A DNA stretch of 64,000 nucleotides from Coptis chinensis. Lineage: Eukaryota > Streptophyta > Magnoliopsida > Ranunculales > Ranunculaceae. Under the pieces are notes generated by a model that had not been told where the DNA came from, did not search any database, and saw nothing but the letters and a program-made list of their open reading frames with translations. Location of the stretch: the NCBI GenBank assembly GCA_015680905.1, contig CM027378.1, positions 5,332,001-5,396,000 on the forward strand, given 5' to 3'. A program made the translations under genes and the position numbers. Of the stretch, positions 1 to 10,924 are shown piece after piece. How positions within the stretch are numbered: position 1 is the stretch's first letter; each line of letters starts with the position of its first letter.

Positions 1-479
1 GTTCCCTCGACCAGCACTGTTCCTGAGGATAAACATGTGGTCGCTCCGTGATGCTGATTCTGACTATTGGTGAGGATACGTTTTTCGTTTTGTTTGATTT
101 GACCGTGTTTTCTTTGCCCCTAAGAGGGTTAAACATTAGAGCCGCGTTTTGGGCTTGCCCGAAAGCGTACCGCTTCTTTTGATTTTTTGAGAACCGGTTT
201 CCAATAAAGTGGCGTTCGTTCTCCTTTGGTATTTGTAAGTTGGTAACCGACTGGATTTTTCGGGTAGACCAAGCAGGTCGGTGCTCAGAGTCGATTTCAC
301 CGGATCCGCTTATGTGTGCTTCTTTTGGTGAACACTTGATTAATGATGTATATGTTGTGGTCTGATTTGTTCATGGCTTTGATTCTGTGTATGAATTTTG
401 CGTCTGAAATGTATTCTTGTTACATGTTATGCTGCTATGGCAATGCCTGGGAACACGCTATGTAAGTGTTTGATCTTTT
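1..479 (-). other. 3' noncoding part of the Tat element, outside its tandem array
   Basis: No reading frame of note. The stretch continues the element's 3' side beyond the tandem repeats. A short phrase, tgcctgggaacac near 446, recurs as tgcctgggaacag near 2012 on the other side of the array, which suggests the array expanded inside one original untranslated region. It could also contain part of the 3' LTR, which I cannot delimit without its partner. Confidence 0.45.
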
Positions 480-1915
480 AGGACGAGAAGGGGCCTTGCC
501 CCTGCAAGCTCGTGGGTTATGGTGCTCACTGGGAGCGTTCTTCGTTGGTGAACCCTAGGAATATCGGTTCTTGTCTAGTGAGGATGAAAGAGGCTACGAG
601 CCTGTAAGCTCTCTAGGACGTCCTACTCGTATGAGAGTTTGTTTTAGTCGCTGAGGGCGTAATGCTCCTGAGAGCGTTCTCGCTTAGTTGATTCGAAAAG
701 TGTATGCCCCCAACTTAGCGAGACTCGGAGAGGCGTTGAGCCTGTAAGCTCCCCGAGAGCATCTTTGCGGCGATATGGCGTGTTTAGCCCCCCGAGGGCG
801 CTTCGCCTCCCGGAGCGTTCTTAGTTGAATTGAATCGAAAAGTGTATGCCCCCAACTTAGCGAGACTTGGAGAGGCGTTGAGCCCGTAAGCCCCGAGAGC
901 GCCCCCGCGATATGAGTGTTTAGGCCCCGAGGGGTTCGCTCGCCCCGTTAGAGCCGCTCGCTTAGTTGATCCTAGAAGTATAGGTCCTCAACTTAGCGAG
1001 ACTCGGAGAGGCGTTGAGCCCGTAAGCTCCCCGAGGCGTCCCCCGCGTATGAGCGTGTTTAGCCCCCCGAGGCGTTCGCCTCGAGAGCCGTTCGCTTAGC
1101 TTTAGTTGATCCTAGAAGTATAGGTCCTTAACTTAGCGAGACTCCTCGGAGGGCGTTGAGCCCGTAAGCCCGAGCGCCCCCGCGCAGGCGCGATGGCGTT
1201 GTTTAGCCCCCCGAGGGCGCTCGCCTAAGAGCGTTCTCGCTTAGTTGAATCGAAAAGTGTATGCCCCCAACTTAGCGAGACTCGGAGAGGCGTTGAGCCT
1301 GTAAGCTCCCCGAGCCGCCCCCGCCAGTATGAGCGTGTTTAGCCCCCCGAGGGGTGCTTCGCTCCTCGGAGAGGCGTTCTCGCTTAGTTGATCCTAGAAG
1401 TATAGGTCCTCAACTTAGCGAGACTTCGGAGAGGCGTTGAGCCCGTAAGCTCCTCGAGAGCCCCTGCCGATGAGCGATGAGCGTGTTTAGCCCCCGAGGG
1501 CGCATTCTCGCTCCCCGAGGCGTTCTCGCTTAGTTGATCCTAGAAGTATAGGTCCTCAACTTAGCGAGACTCGGAGAGGCGTTGAGCCTGTAAGCTCCCC
1601 TCGAGCCGCCCCCGCAAGTATGAGCTGTTTGTTTAGCCCCCCGAGGGCGTTACGCTCCCGAGCGTTTCTCGCTTAGTTGATCCCTAGAAGTATAGGTCCT
1701 CAACTTAGCGAGACTCGAGAGGCGTTGAGCCCGTAAGCTCCCTCGAGAGCGCCCCGCGCCATGCGAGCGTGTTTAGCCCCTGAGGGCGTTTTGCTCCTGA
1801 GAGCGTTCTCGCTTAGTTGATCCTAGAAGTATAGGTCCTCAACTTAGCGAGACTCGGAGAGGCGTTGAGCCTGTAAGCTCCTGAGAGCGTCTTGCGCGTA
1901 TGAGCGCGTGTTTAG
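480..1915. repeat. Tandem array, about 10 units of 136-146 bp
   Basis: The phrase cttagcgagact recurs at 714, 856, 992, 1132, 1271, 1414, 1560, 1704 and 1843, giving spacings of 142, 136, 140, 139, 143, 146, 144 and 139 bp. A more diverged unit occupies 480-700. Each unit also carries gcgttgagcccgtaagctcc and gtttagccccccgag. The second half of each unit exists in two versions, gaatcgaaaagtgtatgccc and gatcctagaagtataggtcc, used alternately. The array lies just downstream of the integrase remnant of the minus-strand Tat element, so it sits in the element's 3' untranslated region. Confidence 0.93.
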
Positions 1916-2183
1916 GTATGGAGCTTGCTCTGTGAGAGGTGTGGTTTGGAGATGTGAGTAGGTCCGCCATTTATGATACCATCTTGAGTTTCTTTCATTT
2001 GAACTTTGTTGTGCCTGGGAACAGGAATTACAATGCGTAATACAACTATTGGTAAAATTGTTTTAGCAAGTATGTGTTCCATGGTCGCGGGCAAAGATCC
2101 TTCCTTCGGGTTTTAATCAATACGCCGCCGTTGCCTAACGACGCTGCTCCACGCATGTGCGGCCTTCCCATGTTGGTGCTAGC

Positions 2184-3060
2184 TTAGCATCGCTCTTGAG
2201 TTTTCTTCAATAACGAGATCCCCGGTTGAAAAGATCGTGGATGTACTCGCTTGTTGTAAGATCTCTTGAGGACCGTTGGTAGTCGCCACGGACGGCCGCT
2301 AGGTCGCGCCGTTCCTCGAGGAGGTCGATCTCTCGAGCCAGAACCGAAGTCATTAAGGCCCGCTTCGACAAGTTCAGATCGGGTTGTCGGATTGTCATTT
2401 CGGTGGGTATGACGGCTTCGTGCCATAGCATAGGGAGAATGGTGACTCACGCCGGTGCTTGAGCGAAGTCAGAAGTCGCGATCCTGCAGTATGTTCTCCA
2501 CCTGATTGGGCCAACCGGCTTTTGTTCTTTTCAATTTTCTTTTCAAATTCTCCGTATCGGCCTTATTGCCGGGCCTCGCTTGTCCATTGCTTTGAGCGCA
2601 TCGCTGGGTGTAGAGAATGCATGAACGATCTTCCATTTGGCCGTAAACTCTTTGATCGTTTTGCCCTTGAACTGGGAGCCATTATCCATCACCGGTGTAT
2701 GTGGTAGGCCAAACCGGTGATGATATGAGTCCAAATGAAATTTTCGACATGTGATTCTTTGACGGTGCTAACGGAATTGCTTCAACCCACTTAGTGAAGT
2801 AGTTTGTGGCAGCAAAGGACGAAGCGGAAGCCGGTGCTCTTTCTCGAGGGATGAATGGTCCCATAATGTCCATGCCCCACATGTGGAACGGCGGCAAGGA
2901 CTCGCGATGTTAATCGGCCATGAAAGCTGGTTGAATGATGATGTTGTGACCAAATGTTTGGCATTTGACACATTTGAGGACATACGCTTTAGCATCGACC
3001 GCATATGAGGCCGGTACCCTTTGGGAGATCGCTTTGTGGGCTAGTGACCGACTTCCTCAA
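2184..3060 (-). pseudogene. Tat retrotransposon integrase, broken
   Basis: The core is seen at 2682-2897 (HMWGMDIMGPF, then TNYFTKWVEAIPL), with the next block (MDSYHHRFGLPHTPVMDNGSQF) at 2543-2734 in another frame. The HHCC-like zinc region precedes it near 2940-2973 (CQMPNIW). The C-terminal part is at 2207-2431: EAVIPTEM and then LDLLEERRD-type residues, and the YNKRVHPRSFQPG continuation is in the neighbouring frame at 2184-2450. Integrase would insert element cDNA into host DNA. At least three frame changes make it non-functional. The HMWGMDIMGPF/KWVEAIPL pair and the NKRV.PR.F..G motif are characteristic of gypsy integrases, so the assignment is firm although exact ends are not. Confidence 0.85.
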
Positions 3061-4312
3061 AGTGGTTGCCGCACTCTCCTTCGTGAATTTCAGCAAAAAT
3101 TAGCTGGCCTTGCTCTGGATTGATACATCTCAGATGGGGTCCCCCGGCGGATTTGCGGAATAATCTGCCGTTCACCAAACAATAGCTACGTGCTTGGTGT
3201 GGAACCTTCTTGGCTTTTGTGCGCTCCTCTGGGAGTGTGCCGTCGGCCGATGTACCGTATAATAGGTCTGCATCCGGGATTTAATTGCCCGATCTTCTTG
3301 AGAGGGGAACAGTCGCTAATTGTCAAGACTTGGTCCGCTTGGTAAGCAGGTCGGTCGACTACTTCGATAATCAGTTGTCGAGGGACACAGTTCGGTGTCT
3401 GAGTGGCCAAGTATGCCAAGCTATCTGCGTGACGGTTCTCGTCACGCAAAAAATGGTGTATCGTCGCTCTGCTAAATGACGGAAGCAAATTGTTAACAAC
3501 TTGAAGGTATTTGGAGAGGTTACCTTCACCGGTAGTGTACTCTTTTGCAAACCGGGCGAACGACCGATTATGAAGTCACTAAAGATTTGATCTCCTTTAC
3601 TCCGAAATGGATCGCCGCCACAAGATTCCCATTATTAGTGCTTCAGACTCGGGCCGTTGTTTGACGCTATAAGTCTATCCGAATCGCCTTTCTACCATAG
3701 CTCCCTCGGGGAGACTAAGACGATTCCCATACCATCGCCTCCGTGGTTGCCGGAACCATCGACGATAGAGGGACCGTGATTGTTTGCATGCTCGGGGTGC
3801 GCGACCTCGGTTTCAGCCTCCAATTAGGGTCGCCGACCGAAATCTGCTAGGAAGTCCGCAACGACCGACTCTTCAGGATATCGCGCGGGACGAAGTCCAC
3901 GCGGGTACTTCGACTCTTCGCCCATATTGCCATCCCGGTAGTCTTGTTTTCTTTGTGAAGAATCCTCTTCAAAGGGAGATCACTAAGCACTTTGATTGGA
4001 TGAGCCCGAAATACGGTCTGAATTTTCTTGCCGAAAGTATAACAAAGCAAGGACCGCTTCTTTCTATGTAAGAGTAGTTCTTCGGCTACCGGAGAGTGTC
4101 TTGCTTGTGAAGTAGATCGGCTTTTCTGAATTGTGTTCGTCCTTGAATAGGACCGAACTGATGGCGAAATCGGATACCGCCAGATAGAGCCCCAAAGTTT
4201 CTCCGTCGGTTGGTTTGGCTAGGACGGGAGGTGTTGTGAGGTACTCCTTGAGGGTGGCGAATGCTTGGTGGCATTGATCGTTCCATGAGAATTGCTCGCC
4301 TTTCTTGAGTAT
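3061..4312 (-). pseudogene. Tat RNase H region and linker, broken
   Basis: The clearest part is 3186-3488, where FSRATIHHFLRDENRHADSLAYLATQ matches the end of the RNase H domain in plant gypsy elements (the R..N..AD.LA.LA pattern). Towards RT, 4086-4300 contains QTNRRR and LSGGIRF-type remnants of the RT thumb/RNase H junction in shifted frames. Between them many stops occur and little is legible. RNase H would remove the RNA strand during reverse transcription. It sits between RT and integrase as expected for Ty3/gypsy. Confidence 0.65.
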
Positions 4313-5070
4313 TCAGAAGAACGGTCGGCATTTGTCTGACGCTCTGGATATGAATCGGTTGAGTGCGGCGACCATACCTGACAACTTTTGTATCTGTTTC
4401 TTTGTTTGCGGGTCGGGCATGTCGATGAACGCCCGAATTTGGTCTGGATTTGCTTCGATGCCTCGTTGTGAGACCTGATATCCGAGAAATTTTCCGGAGG
4501 ACGCACCAAAAAGACACTTCTCTGGGTTCAGCTTCATTCCGGTTCGTCGTAGTCTGGAGAACGCTTGCTCGAGGTGAGTGAGGTGGTCGGCTGCTTTTTT
4601 GCTTTTGACAACCATATCGTCAATGTAGACCTCCATGGTATCGCCTAACATGTCCTCGAACATGTTAGTTACTAGTCACCGATAGGTCGCTCCCCGTTCT
4701 TTAGTCCGAACGGAGAACGCGTTGTAACAATAAATTCTTGCTTTCGATGATAAATGATGTCTTCTCTCGATCTTCTTCACTAGTGGTATCGATTGTACCC
4801 GCTTATCTGGCGCCCATGAATGATAGCACTTCGTGCCCACAAGTCCGGGTCGACTAGTTGGTCGATTCTTGGTAGGGGAAGTCGCCTTTTGGAGTTTCTT
4901 GATTGACGCGTTGGTGAAGTCGACGCACAAACGGTTGTGCCGGCCATTTTTTCGACGCCACTATGTTGGCGATCCACTCTGGGTAGTCGACCTTCCGGAT
5001 GAAACCGATTTGTTTGAGCTTATCTACCTCGCCGTTGATTGCTTTTGAAAGCGTAGTGACAATCGCCTAG
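4313..5070 (-). pseudogene. Tat reverse transcriptase, broken
   Basis: The catalytic motif YIDDMVVKS is encoded at 4613-4627 and just below, followed by LNPEKCLFGASSGKFLGY and the downstream IEANPDQIRAF, all typical of gypsy RT. Upstream pieces are in other frames: VCVDFTNASIK at about 4900, and LPRIDQLVDPDL in the neighbouring frame at 4780-4977. The first aspartate pair of the RT active site is therefore on a different frame from the YIDD box. The gene is dead through several frameshifts. RT would copy element RNA to DNA. Confidence 0.88.
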
Positions 5071-5373
5071 GAGGACGCCGCCGAACCGGTTTAAGCGTGG
5101 TTGACATTTAACCCGGTGGCATGCAACACTAGGGTCTATACCAGGTACATCGATATACCACTGCGAATACATCTTTATTCATGGACGTAAAATTTACAAG
5201 TTGAGCCTTAAGTGTGGGGTCAAGGTTGGCTCCCACATAGACGAAGTTTAGGGTCGCCTTCGGTTCCCGTGTTCACTTGTCGCTTGTCTTGAGTCGGTGC
5301 TTGGCTGCATGGTTCAGGCGGCGCTCTACGGAGGATTGTTCTTTGTAGAGTCCGCGGCTAGTGCGCCGGTTGG

Positions 5374-6120
5374 TCAGTAGTAGTCGAGGAACCGGACGCG
5401 TCTCGTGGTTACGACAACAGGTCGGCGCTCGGCTGTTGGCGTGACAACAGATAACAGAATTCCCTGCCTTTCTTCTGGTTGGAGAGGAGGTGGTGGTGTT
5501 GCCACGAGACTTTGCTTGTTCGTGATGCTTTCCAATGGGGCGACCTCCGGGATTTGTGCTGTTGGTACGCCTGCTGCTTTGATAGTGGTCGAGATCGGGG
5601 CAGCGTTCTGTTTTGCTGCGCTAGTTCTCACTTCAGCCACTAAATCTTTGGCCATTGTATAGTTGGTAGGTTCGTTGCTGACGGAGATGGGAGGTTCCGT
5701 GGTCTTGGTTGCGGCAATGATCTGGTTGCAATGATGGGCCTCGAGCTGATTGCTTCGAAGCTCCATCATTCCCCTTGGGCCGGGAAAACGGATGACCTGA
5801 TGCAGCGTGGATGGTACGGCCTGCATCTGATGTATCCAACGTCGTCCTAGAATTGCGTTGTAGGACGACTTGGTATCTAGGACGCCAAACGCTGCGGTTG
5901 AAGTTCGACTTTGTCTTCGGGATCCCACCGAGACGGGAGGATGATATCTCCTATCGGATTCGGCTCGGAGCCGTTGAATCCGAAGAGGGGTGCAATGGGG
6001 TCTATGAAGACCGACTTTGGTAAGTTCATCTCTTGGATCGTGTGGTAGAACAGAATATCGCAAGAGCTTCCAGGGTCGATCAAAACTCGCTTGACGGTCC
6101 AGTCACTGATTTTGACGTGG
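5374..6120 (-). pseudogene. Tat aspartic protease region, broken
   Basis: The frame ending at 5877 carries LIDPGSSCDILFYHTIQEM, matching the D-x-G-S-S active site of Ty3/gypsy proteases with DPGSS in place of the more usual DTGAS. It is followed by LFGFNGSEPNPIGDIILP, the flap region. The next block, VLDTKSSYNAILGRRWIHQM, is in another frame at 5374-6063 and matches the C-terminal F..V...YNAILGR segment. A frameshift near 5880 separates them. The protease would process the Gag-Pol polyprotein. Confidence 0.85.
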
Positions 6121-7652
6121 ACCACGAGTGCATCGTTATGCGGGAGGCAGACCTTGTTGAGGTCGGCCTCTGAGAAGGTGATATCTCCTGTTCGATGCCC
6201 TGAACTGCGTGGCACGGCTGCAGCTTGTGAAGAGAAATTGTATACTTCATGGAGGGCACCTACGCGCCTTCGTTTTTCCCGTGAACTTGAGACGGAATCA
6301 TCTTGAAGAGTGATCATGTGGATGGTTCTGTCGTGCTCGCGACCTCTTGACGGCTGACGGCGATCTTGATGGACGCGTTCTGGGGAGCGTCCTCTGCTGT
6401 GAGGGCGACTTTGAGAACGCGGGTCGCTCCGTCTGGGTGGGGACCTGCTTCGTATCCTGCGAGCCATGAGTTTGTGGCGCAGGTCGCCGTCAGGTATATT
6501 AGTGTACTGCTTGATGTGCCCAGCTTCGATCAGGTCTTGCAAGTAATGCTTGAGCCCCCAGCAGACGTCGGTCTCGTGGCAATTGGCGCGGTGAAAAGCG
6601 CAGATAGGGGCTGAATGGGGCGATCCGTTGGTCGCCTTTATCTCTCGGGTCGGTAGAATGCAAAGACGCTTTGATTTTTTCTAGTATGTGACTAGGAGAT
6701 CTGGTGAGCACGGCGAATTCTCGATCATTTCTTGGTTTGGGTCTGGATGGTTGCCCTTGTTGTCGGGGTCGCTTCCTAGAGGATGATGCTACTTCGTGAA
6801 ACCGTCCTCTTCTCTGGCGCTTCTTCTTCTTCGTTTACGCTTTAGCAAAGCTTCTGCAGCTTGATGTATTTATCCACTGAAGCGCATACCGCCAACGCTT
6901 CGGGTTGGTCTTTCAAAGAGCGACTGGTTAGGTCGGTGTTACGGGTGCGGCAGCGGTTGTGAAAGCCATCGCGCAAATGATTCCTTGAGGCCGCTTTCCA
7001 TGTCCAAGAGTTACGTTTTGAACCGGCTTAAGAAGGAGTTGTAGGTTTCCTCCCCGCCAGAGTGAGTTGGAAGAGTGAATTGAGATCACCCCTTCTTGCG
7101 CCTCGTTGTATGGTGATCGCTCGCGAACAGTCGGTAAAAGCCGCTCAAGCTTCTTATGGAGTCCGCTCAAGGGAGAAAACCAATCGAGTGGGCCGCCTTT
7201 TAGGCTTGCCGGAAAGAGCCCGTGATCGGAGATGGTCGAACGAACTCGGGCGCTACCGTAAAGTCGCGAGGCTTTGAGCATATCGTGCTATATGTTGGCC
7301 CCGGGCATATCGCGACCGTCATATAGTGGGAACCGTGGTTGGACAAAGTCCGGAGGGAGACCTTGTGAAGTACTTCGCAAAGAAATGGAGATGCCGATAG
7401 GTTTTCAACATTTTTCGCGACTATCATGGTGGAATCCTTCTTGACCGCATTCTTGTCGAGCCTTTGGTTTAGCTCGGTGATCCGTTGACCGACGCGTGAT
7501 GACGCCGCCGTGCCGGTGCGTGCGAAAGTGGGCTTTGTGTATCTACTTGTGCACGTAATGTGACGTTTTTTGCCCGAAGTTGGGCGATTTGTTCGATTCA
7601 TTGTTCCTAGTCGGGCCGCCAAAGTGTTGAATTGAGCTTCGAGGCTTACCAT
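6120..7652 (-). pseudogene. Tat gag, broken
   Basis: The N-terminal MVSLEAQFNTLAARLGTM starts at 7652. The capsid core (LFPASLKGGPLDWFSPL) is in another frame at 6928-7281, and the C-terminal part (LIEAGHIKQYTNIPDGDL, then an RS/RP-rich basic tail and MITLQDDS) lies at about 6200-6542. The same three blocks are present in the Tat element at 48.2-49.5 kb, where they read LFPASLKDGALDWFYSL and MITFQDDS. Gag forms the virus-like particle. Several frame changes show it is non-functional. Confidence 0.85.
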
Positions 7653-7748
7653 GCTTCGTGGGCTTGAGAATCTTTTAGTTTGGTTTTGTTACCGATTAGT
7701 GTGAAAGTGGTTTGGTTTCTCAAGTAATCGGAGACCACGACGGGCCAA

Positions 7749-8268
7749 TGTAAATGTGTGATGTGATATTCCTTACAAAATCTACGGGGACCGATATGGA
7801 TGGATGGGTGAGACCGAAGTTCGCTTTTTGGAGTTTAACGCGCTTACGATCTTACTCGGGCCGGGCTCGAGTAGAATCAGTCCGGGCGTAGTTCATAGGA
7901 GTGGTATTTATAGAGATTCGAGTGTATCCTCACCCTCCGTGTAGAGGATGTCACCAACGTGGGGTGTGGATCATGGGAGCACGTGAGAAATATCTACATA
8001 GGTCTGCTGTGATGATGATGAGGAGTGATACCGAGCAAGTAGCTTTGCGGCGGATCGATCGATCGATCGGGGATTAGTGCAAGTACTCCTTCAGTCATGA
8101 TTGCTTATGGATAGGAGTCTTGGTGTCACGGCCGGGTGTAGTTCGCGTGATGTTGCGATCTGTCTTGTGGCGTGATGTTGGCTCGTGGATGCGACCTGAT
8201 ATCATAGGTCGGTGCATTAGTTCCACCATGCTAAGCGCGTGCTGGATAGAGAATATCACTCCCCTACA
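7749..8268 (-). repeat. 5' LTR of the minus-strand Tat element
   Basis: On the minus strand it begins TGTAGGGGAGTGATATTC at 8268 and ends acatttaca at 7749, the usual TG...CA. The next internal bases, ttggcccgtcgtggtc, lie where the primer-binding site should be. The LTR at 47553-48084 starts TGTGAGGGAGTAATATAC, ends with the same acatttaca and is followed by ttggcgacgtttgtgg, so the two elements support each other's borders. A TATA-like tataaatacc lies near 7905-7914. Length 520 bp. Confidence 0.8.
8054..8069. repeat. (GATC)4 microsatellite inside the LTR
   Basis: Four perfect copies of gatc in a row within the Tat 5' LTR. No function is implied. Confidence 0.8.
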
Positions 8269-9381
8269 ATATATATCGGGTGGCTACGTCGATATACAGA
8301 AATATGTATATGTGTGTGTGTATAGACTGGGAAGGTACGCAATCAACATACTTGGCATCCATTGTAACTCCCGACCATATAAAATTGAGACGGGAACAGT
8401 TGAAAAACTCGGAGACAGCAGGACTAATATTGATAGCAATAACTTGCTTACCACAACTTAACATGACATTTTCTGGAAGCATGCCGTCATGGCCTATAAC
8501 TTTCACCCCACCCCGACAATGGTCGCGTCGTTCAAATCTTCTATGGTTTGACATTCAAATACCATGATCAGGAACCCTCCAAAACTTAGAAGAGATCTTC
8601 TCTTTGCAACATTGACTGATGATCACCGTTTCAATAAAATCGGATGCAAAACACCTTTGAGTTCGACTGATACATCAGTAGACGTAGACCTTGCGGCCTC
8701 TTCTCTATCTGTTAGTTCTAGGGTTCTTTCTTATGGATAGTTAACACACAAACAGTGTTCCCTCATATCTTTTTCAATATTTTTCATCAATCACAAAAAC
8801 AAAATTAATATCTGATATCTCATTACATTGCTAGCGAATGTAACCAGCTTTGTTTTATTAATGACAGGTCAACCTCGCTTGCTAATAAATAAAATATATA
8901 TATGATATTTTTTGTGTTTGTGTTTTGGAGAAGAGAAGTGAATTGAAAGTTTTTGGTGTTTTAAGGAGAGTACTGGCATGGTGAGGTAGAAAAAATAGTT
9001 GTTCTAGTTTTATAAACTTTTTGTTTATTTTATTTGTGTACCCGATTGCAGGGTTTAAAACTCTGCTACTATTTTTTACACCAATGAAATGCCTCGAGAT
9101 GAACATATAGGGGTTGTTTACGAATGTTAGTTAATGTAGTTTTGACGGTAGAAGAAGTTTAGTTTCTGTAACTGGTTGTAGGAGAGAATTTTTACTTTTT
9201 ATTTTTCGTTACCAAATATGCAAAGAGCGTGTGTGTGGATTTATTTACTCTTTTACCATCATAAAGTTACTGGCATTGGAATGCTTAGATAGAATCGGAA
9301 CAAGACCGGAGCAGGATCCTAGATCCTGGAAGAGAGGGCTTAGGTAACACACAACATATAGTTTAATATGCTCAAATGCAT
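8269..9381. other. Noncoding stretch with one unrecognised 97-codon frame
   Basis: Mostly AT-rich DNA without recognisable genes. A minus-strand frame at 8264-8554 reads GHDGMLPENVMLSCGKQVIAI and looks protein-like, but it has no matching neighbour exons that I can see and ends in low-complexity sequence. It may be a gene fragment. I do not recognise its family. The rest holds no repeat or RNA gene that I can support. Confidence 0.4.
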
Positions 9382-9390
9382 ATTTCAAAA

Positions 9391-9746
9391 GAGAGGGGTT
9401 CTAGGGACATATCTTATAAAAATATGTAAACAAACTCAACTTTGTCATGGCATTTATAAGTTTTAGATTAGGCTAATTTTTTGTAAATATGATCTCCTAA
9501 CTATTCTAAATATTGTCATAAATAATAATAATAATTTAAAAATTTCTAAACTTGCCAAATATAATATTAAAAATGGTGAAAATGAACGGTCCATAATTAG
9601 CCAAATTTTGTAATTTGTTGAGTACATTTGGCAAATTTAGAAATTAAGAAAAGCTCTCATAATAGCCTAATCTAAAACTTACAAATGCCCTAACAAATTT
9701 GAGTTTGTTTACGTATTTTTATAAGACATGTCCTTAGAACCCTCCC
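9391..9746. mobile_element. Mutator-type MITE, 356 bp
   Basis: Flanked by a perfect 9-bp target duplication atttcaaaa (9382-9390 and 9747-9755), the size made by Mutator transposases. The ends are inverted repeats over about 100 bp: the left end starts gagaggggttctaggg and the right end, reverse-complemented, gggagggttctaagg. Inside this, cttataaaaata and aagttttagattaggct are shared by both arms. It has no coding capacity, so it would have been moved by a transposase supplied in trans. Confidence 0.85.
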
Positions 9747-9772
9747 ATTTCAAAAAGCATACTTTATCAAAA

Positions 9773-9909
9773 AAAAAAAAAAAAAAAAAAAAATCATTAT
9801 TCAGAAAGGACTTGCGGCGCAACTTGTTGCACGCTTCTCATAATAATTTATAAAATTTGTTATCATTATCAATAAAATTTCTATTTTTAAAAAAAAAAAA
9901 AAAAAACCC
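9773..9909 (+). mobile_element. 5'-truncated poly(A) retroposon (LINE 3' end or processed copy)
   Basis: Flanked by a 13-bp direct repeat tactttatcaaaa (9760-9772 and 9910-9922), the hallmark of target-primed retroposition. It ends in an A-tract after caataaaatttc. The body (attcagaaaggacttgcggc, then cttgttgcacgctt, then ataaaattt) is matched in reverse at about 54506-54600. Both copies end a reading frame with LVAR(F/L)S and a stop, followed by a short A-rich 3' tail. The insertion also begins with a long A-tract, which is unexplained. Confidence 0.75.
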
Positions 9910-10029
9910 TACTTTATCAAAAGATGACTAATTTTTAACTTCAAAATCGCATTTGAATTTTTTTTAAAAAAAAAAAAAGACTTTTTATTTATTAAGAAGC
10001 TATTATAAGAGCTTTTCTTCAGTTGTGGG

Positions 10030-10433
10030 CAAAGCTCAAAATATCGCTGATATATCCGATATATATCATTTTTTTGGTACATCAACATGGATATATTCGA
10101 TATATCTCAACTGAATATTGAATCTTTTTTTTCCCCGATATATATCGCAATTTCCGATATAACGATATATATCGACCGATATATATGATATATCCGATAT
10201 AAATTGTTGATTTTGACCGATATTGTTGACTTTGATTAAATATTGTTAACTTTGACCGATATATTGACGATATTTCCGATATAATCGATGATATTTCTGA
10301 TATATCGACATACAAAACAAAATTTTGACTGGTCAACCAAAAAATAGATATCTCCGATATTTCCGATATATATGATATATATTGGTTTTTGGGTATATCG
10401 AAATATTCACCGAATTCGATATTTTGGGCCTTG
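10030..10433. mobile_element. Non-autonomous hAT-type element rich in GATATATC motifs (copy 1)
   Basis: Flanked by a perfect 8-bp target duplication gttgtggg (10022-10029 and 10434-10441), the size made by hAT transposases. Terminal inverted repeats are CAAAGCTCAAAATATCG and, from the other end, CAAGGCCCAAAATATCG, fitting the hAT end rule YARNG. The body is almost entirely made of short palindromic gatatatc/cgatat words in both orientations. A second copy is at 22491-22887. It has no coding capacity. Confidence 0.87.
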
Positions 10434-10535
10434 GTTGTGGGATGGTATAACTCTGAGCAGTAATTGCCCTTCTGGATGCACATATGCATGGCCCTCCAGA
10501 TAACTTTGTGCCAACTTAGTTTATCACATTATTAT

Positions 10536-10660
10536 GGGTCTTTTAGGTATTGGTCCTAGTTGATAATAGGAAATTAAACATTAAGGACTAAATAATGTGT
10601 ATTTAGGGATTGACCCTAGTTCCGTCTGTGGACCAGTTACGCCGTGAGCAATCTGTTTAT
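10536..10660 (+). repeat. Left terminal inverted repeat of the MULE
   Basis: 125 bp, the inverted partner of 15919-16043. It starts GGGTCTTTTAGGTATTGG and ends gagcaatctgtttat. In MuDR-like elements the TIR holds transposase binding sites and promoters. Here the plus-strand zinc-knuckle gene starts 265 bp inside it. Confidence 0.95.
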
Positions 10661-10754
10661 GTTTTCCCCTTTTTGTATGATGTCACAAATCAATATTTTT
10701 GATACCCAAAATACCCATGGGCAGTCCACGTGAGTCACGTGTATTTTGAGCTCA

Positions 10755-10803
10755 CAAATATATAGCCGTTGTGAATTGTCACTTTCCTTATTCACCTATA
10801 AAC
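10755..10803 (+). promoter_or_regulatory. Probable promoter of the MULE zinc-knuckle gene
   Basis: Two TATA-like words lie in front of the gene: caaatatatag near 10755 and cctataaaca at 10796-10803, the latter about 125 bp before the ATG. Just upstream, 10727-10741 contains ccacgtgagtcacgtg, two ACGT-core (G-box type) motifs that bZIP or bHLH factors bind in plants. This is inferred from motif and position only. Confidence 0.45.
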
Positions 10804-10924
10804 ACCATCATTTTTCACGGCCTTTCTTCCCCAACACACTTCTTCTCCATAACCCTTCTTCTTCAACATCATTCTCACAATCTGCGTGCAAGTCGGTACT
10901 TGAAGAAAGTATAATAAATTACAA

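Larger units (their letters stand above)
1..8268 (-). mobile_element. Ty3/gypsy Tat-lineage LTR retrotransposon, decayed, 3' LTR not seen
   Basis: Read on the minus strand the order is 5' LTR (7749-8268), gag, aspartic protease, reverse transcriptase, RNase H, integrase, then about 2.2 kb of noncoding DNA with a tandem array. The protease-RT-RNase H-integrase order is that of Ty3/gypsy elements. The RT motif YIDDMVVKS and the gag sequence are typical of the Tat/Ogre lineage, and a second related element lies at 47.5 kb. All reading frames are broken by frameshifts and stops, so the copy is old. No 3' LTR is recognisable inside the window; it is presumably beyond position 1 or deleted. The outer 5 bp next to the 5' LTR (8269-8273) read atata, the expected target-duplication site, but the partner cannot be checked. 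Confidence 0.85.

Noticed and set aside
480..1915. CRISPR-like or rDNA spacer array
   Set aside because: Units are adjacent with no unique spacers, and there is no rRNA gene. Position downstream of integrase explains it as a retroelement 3' UTR repeat.
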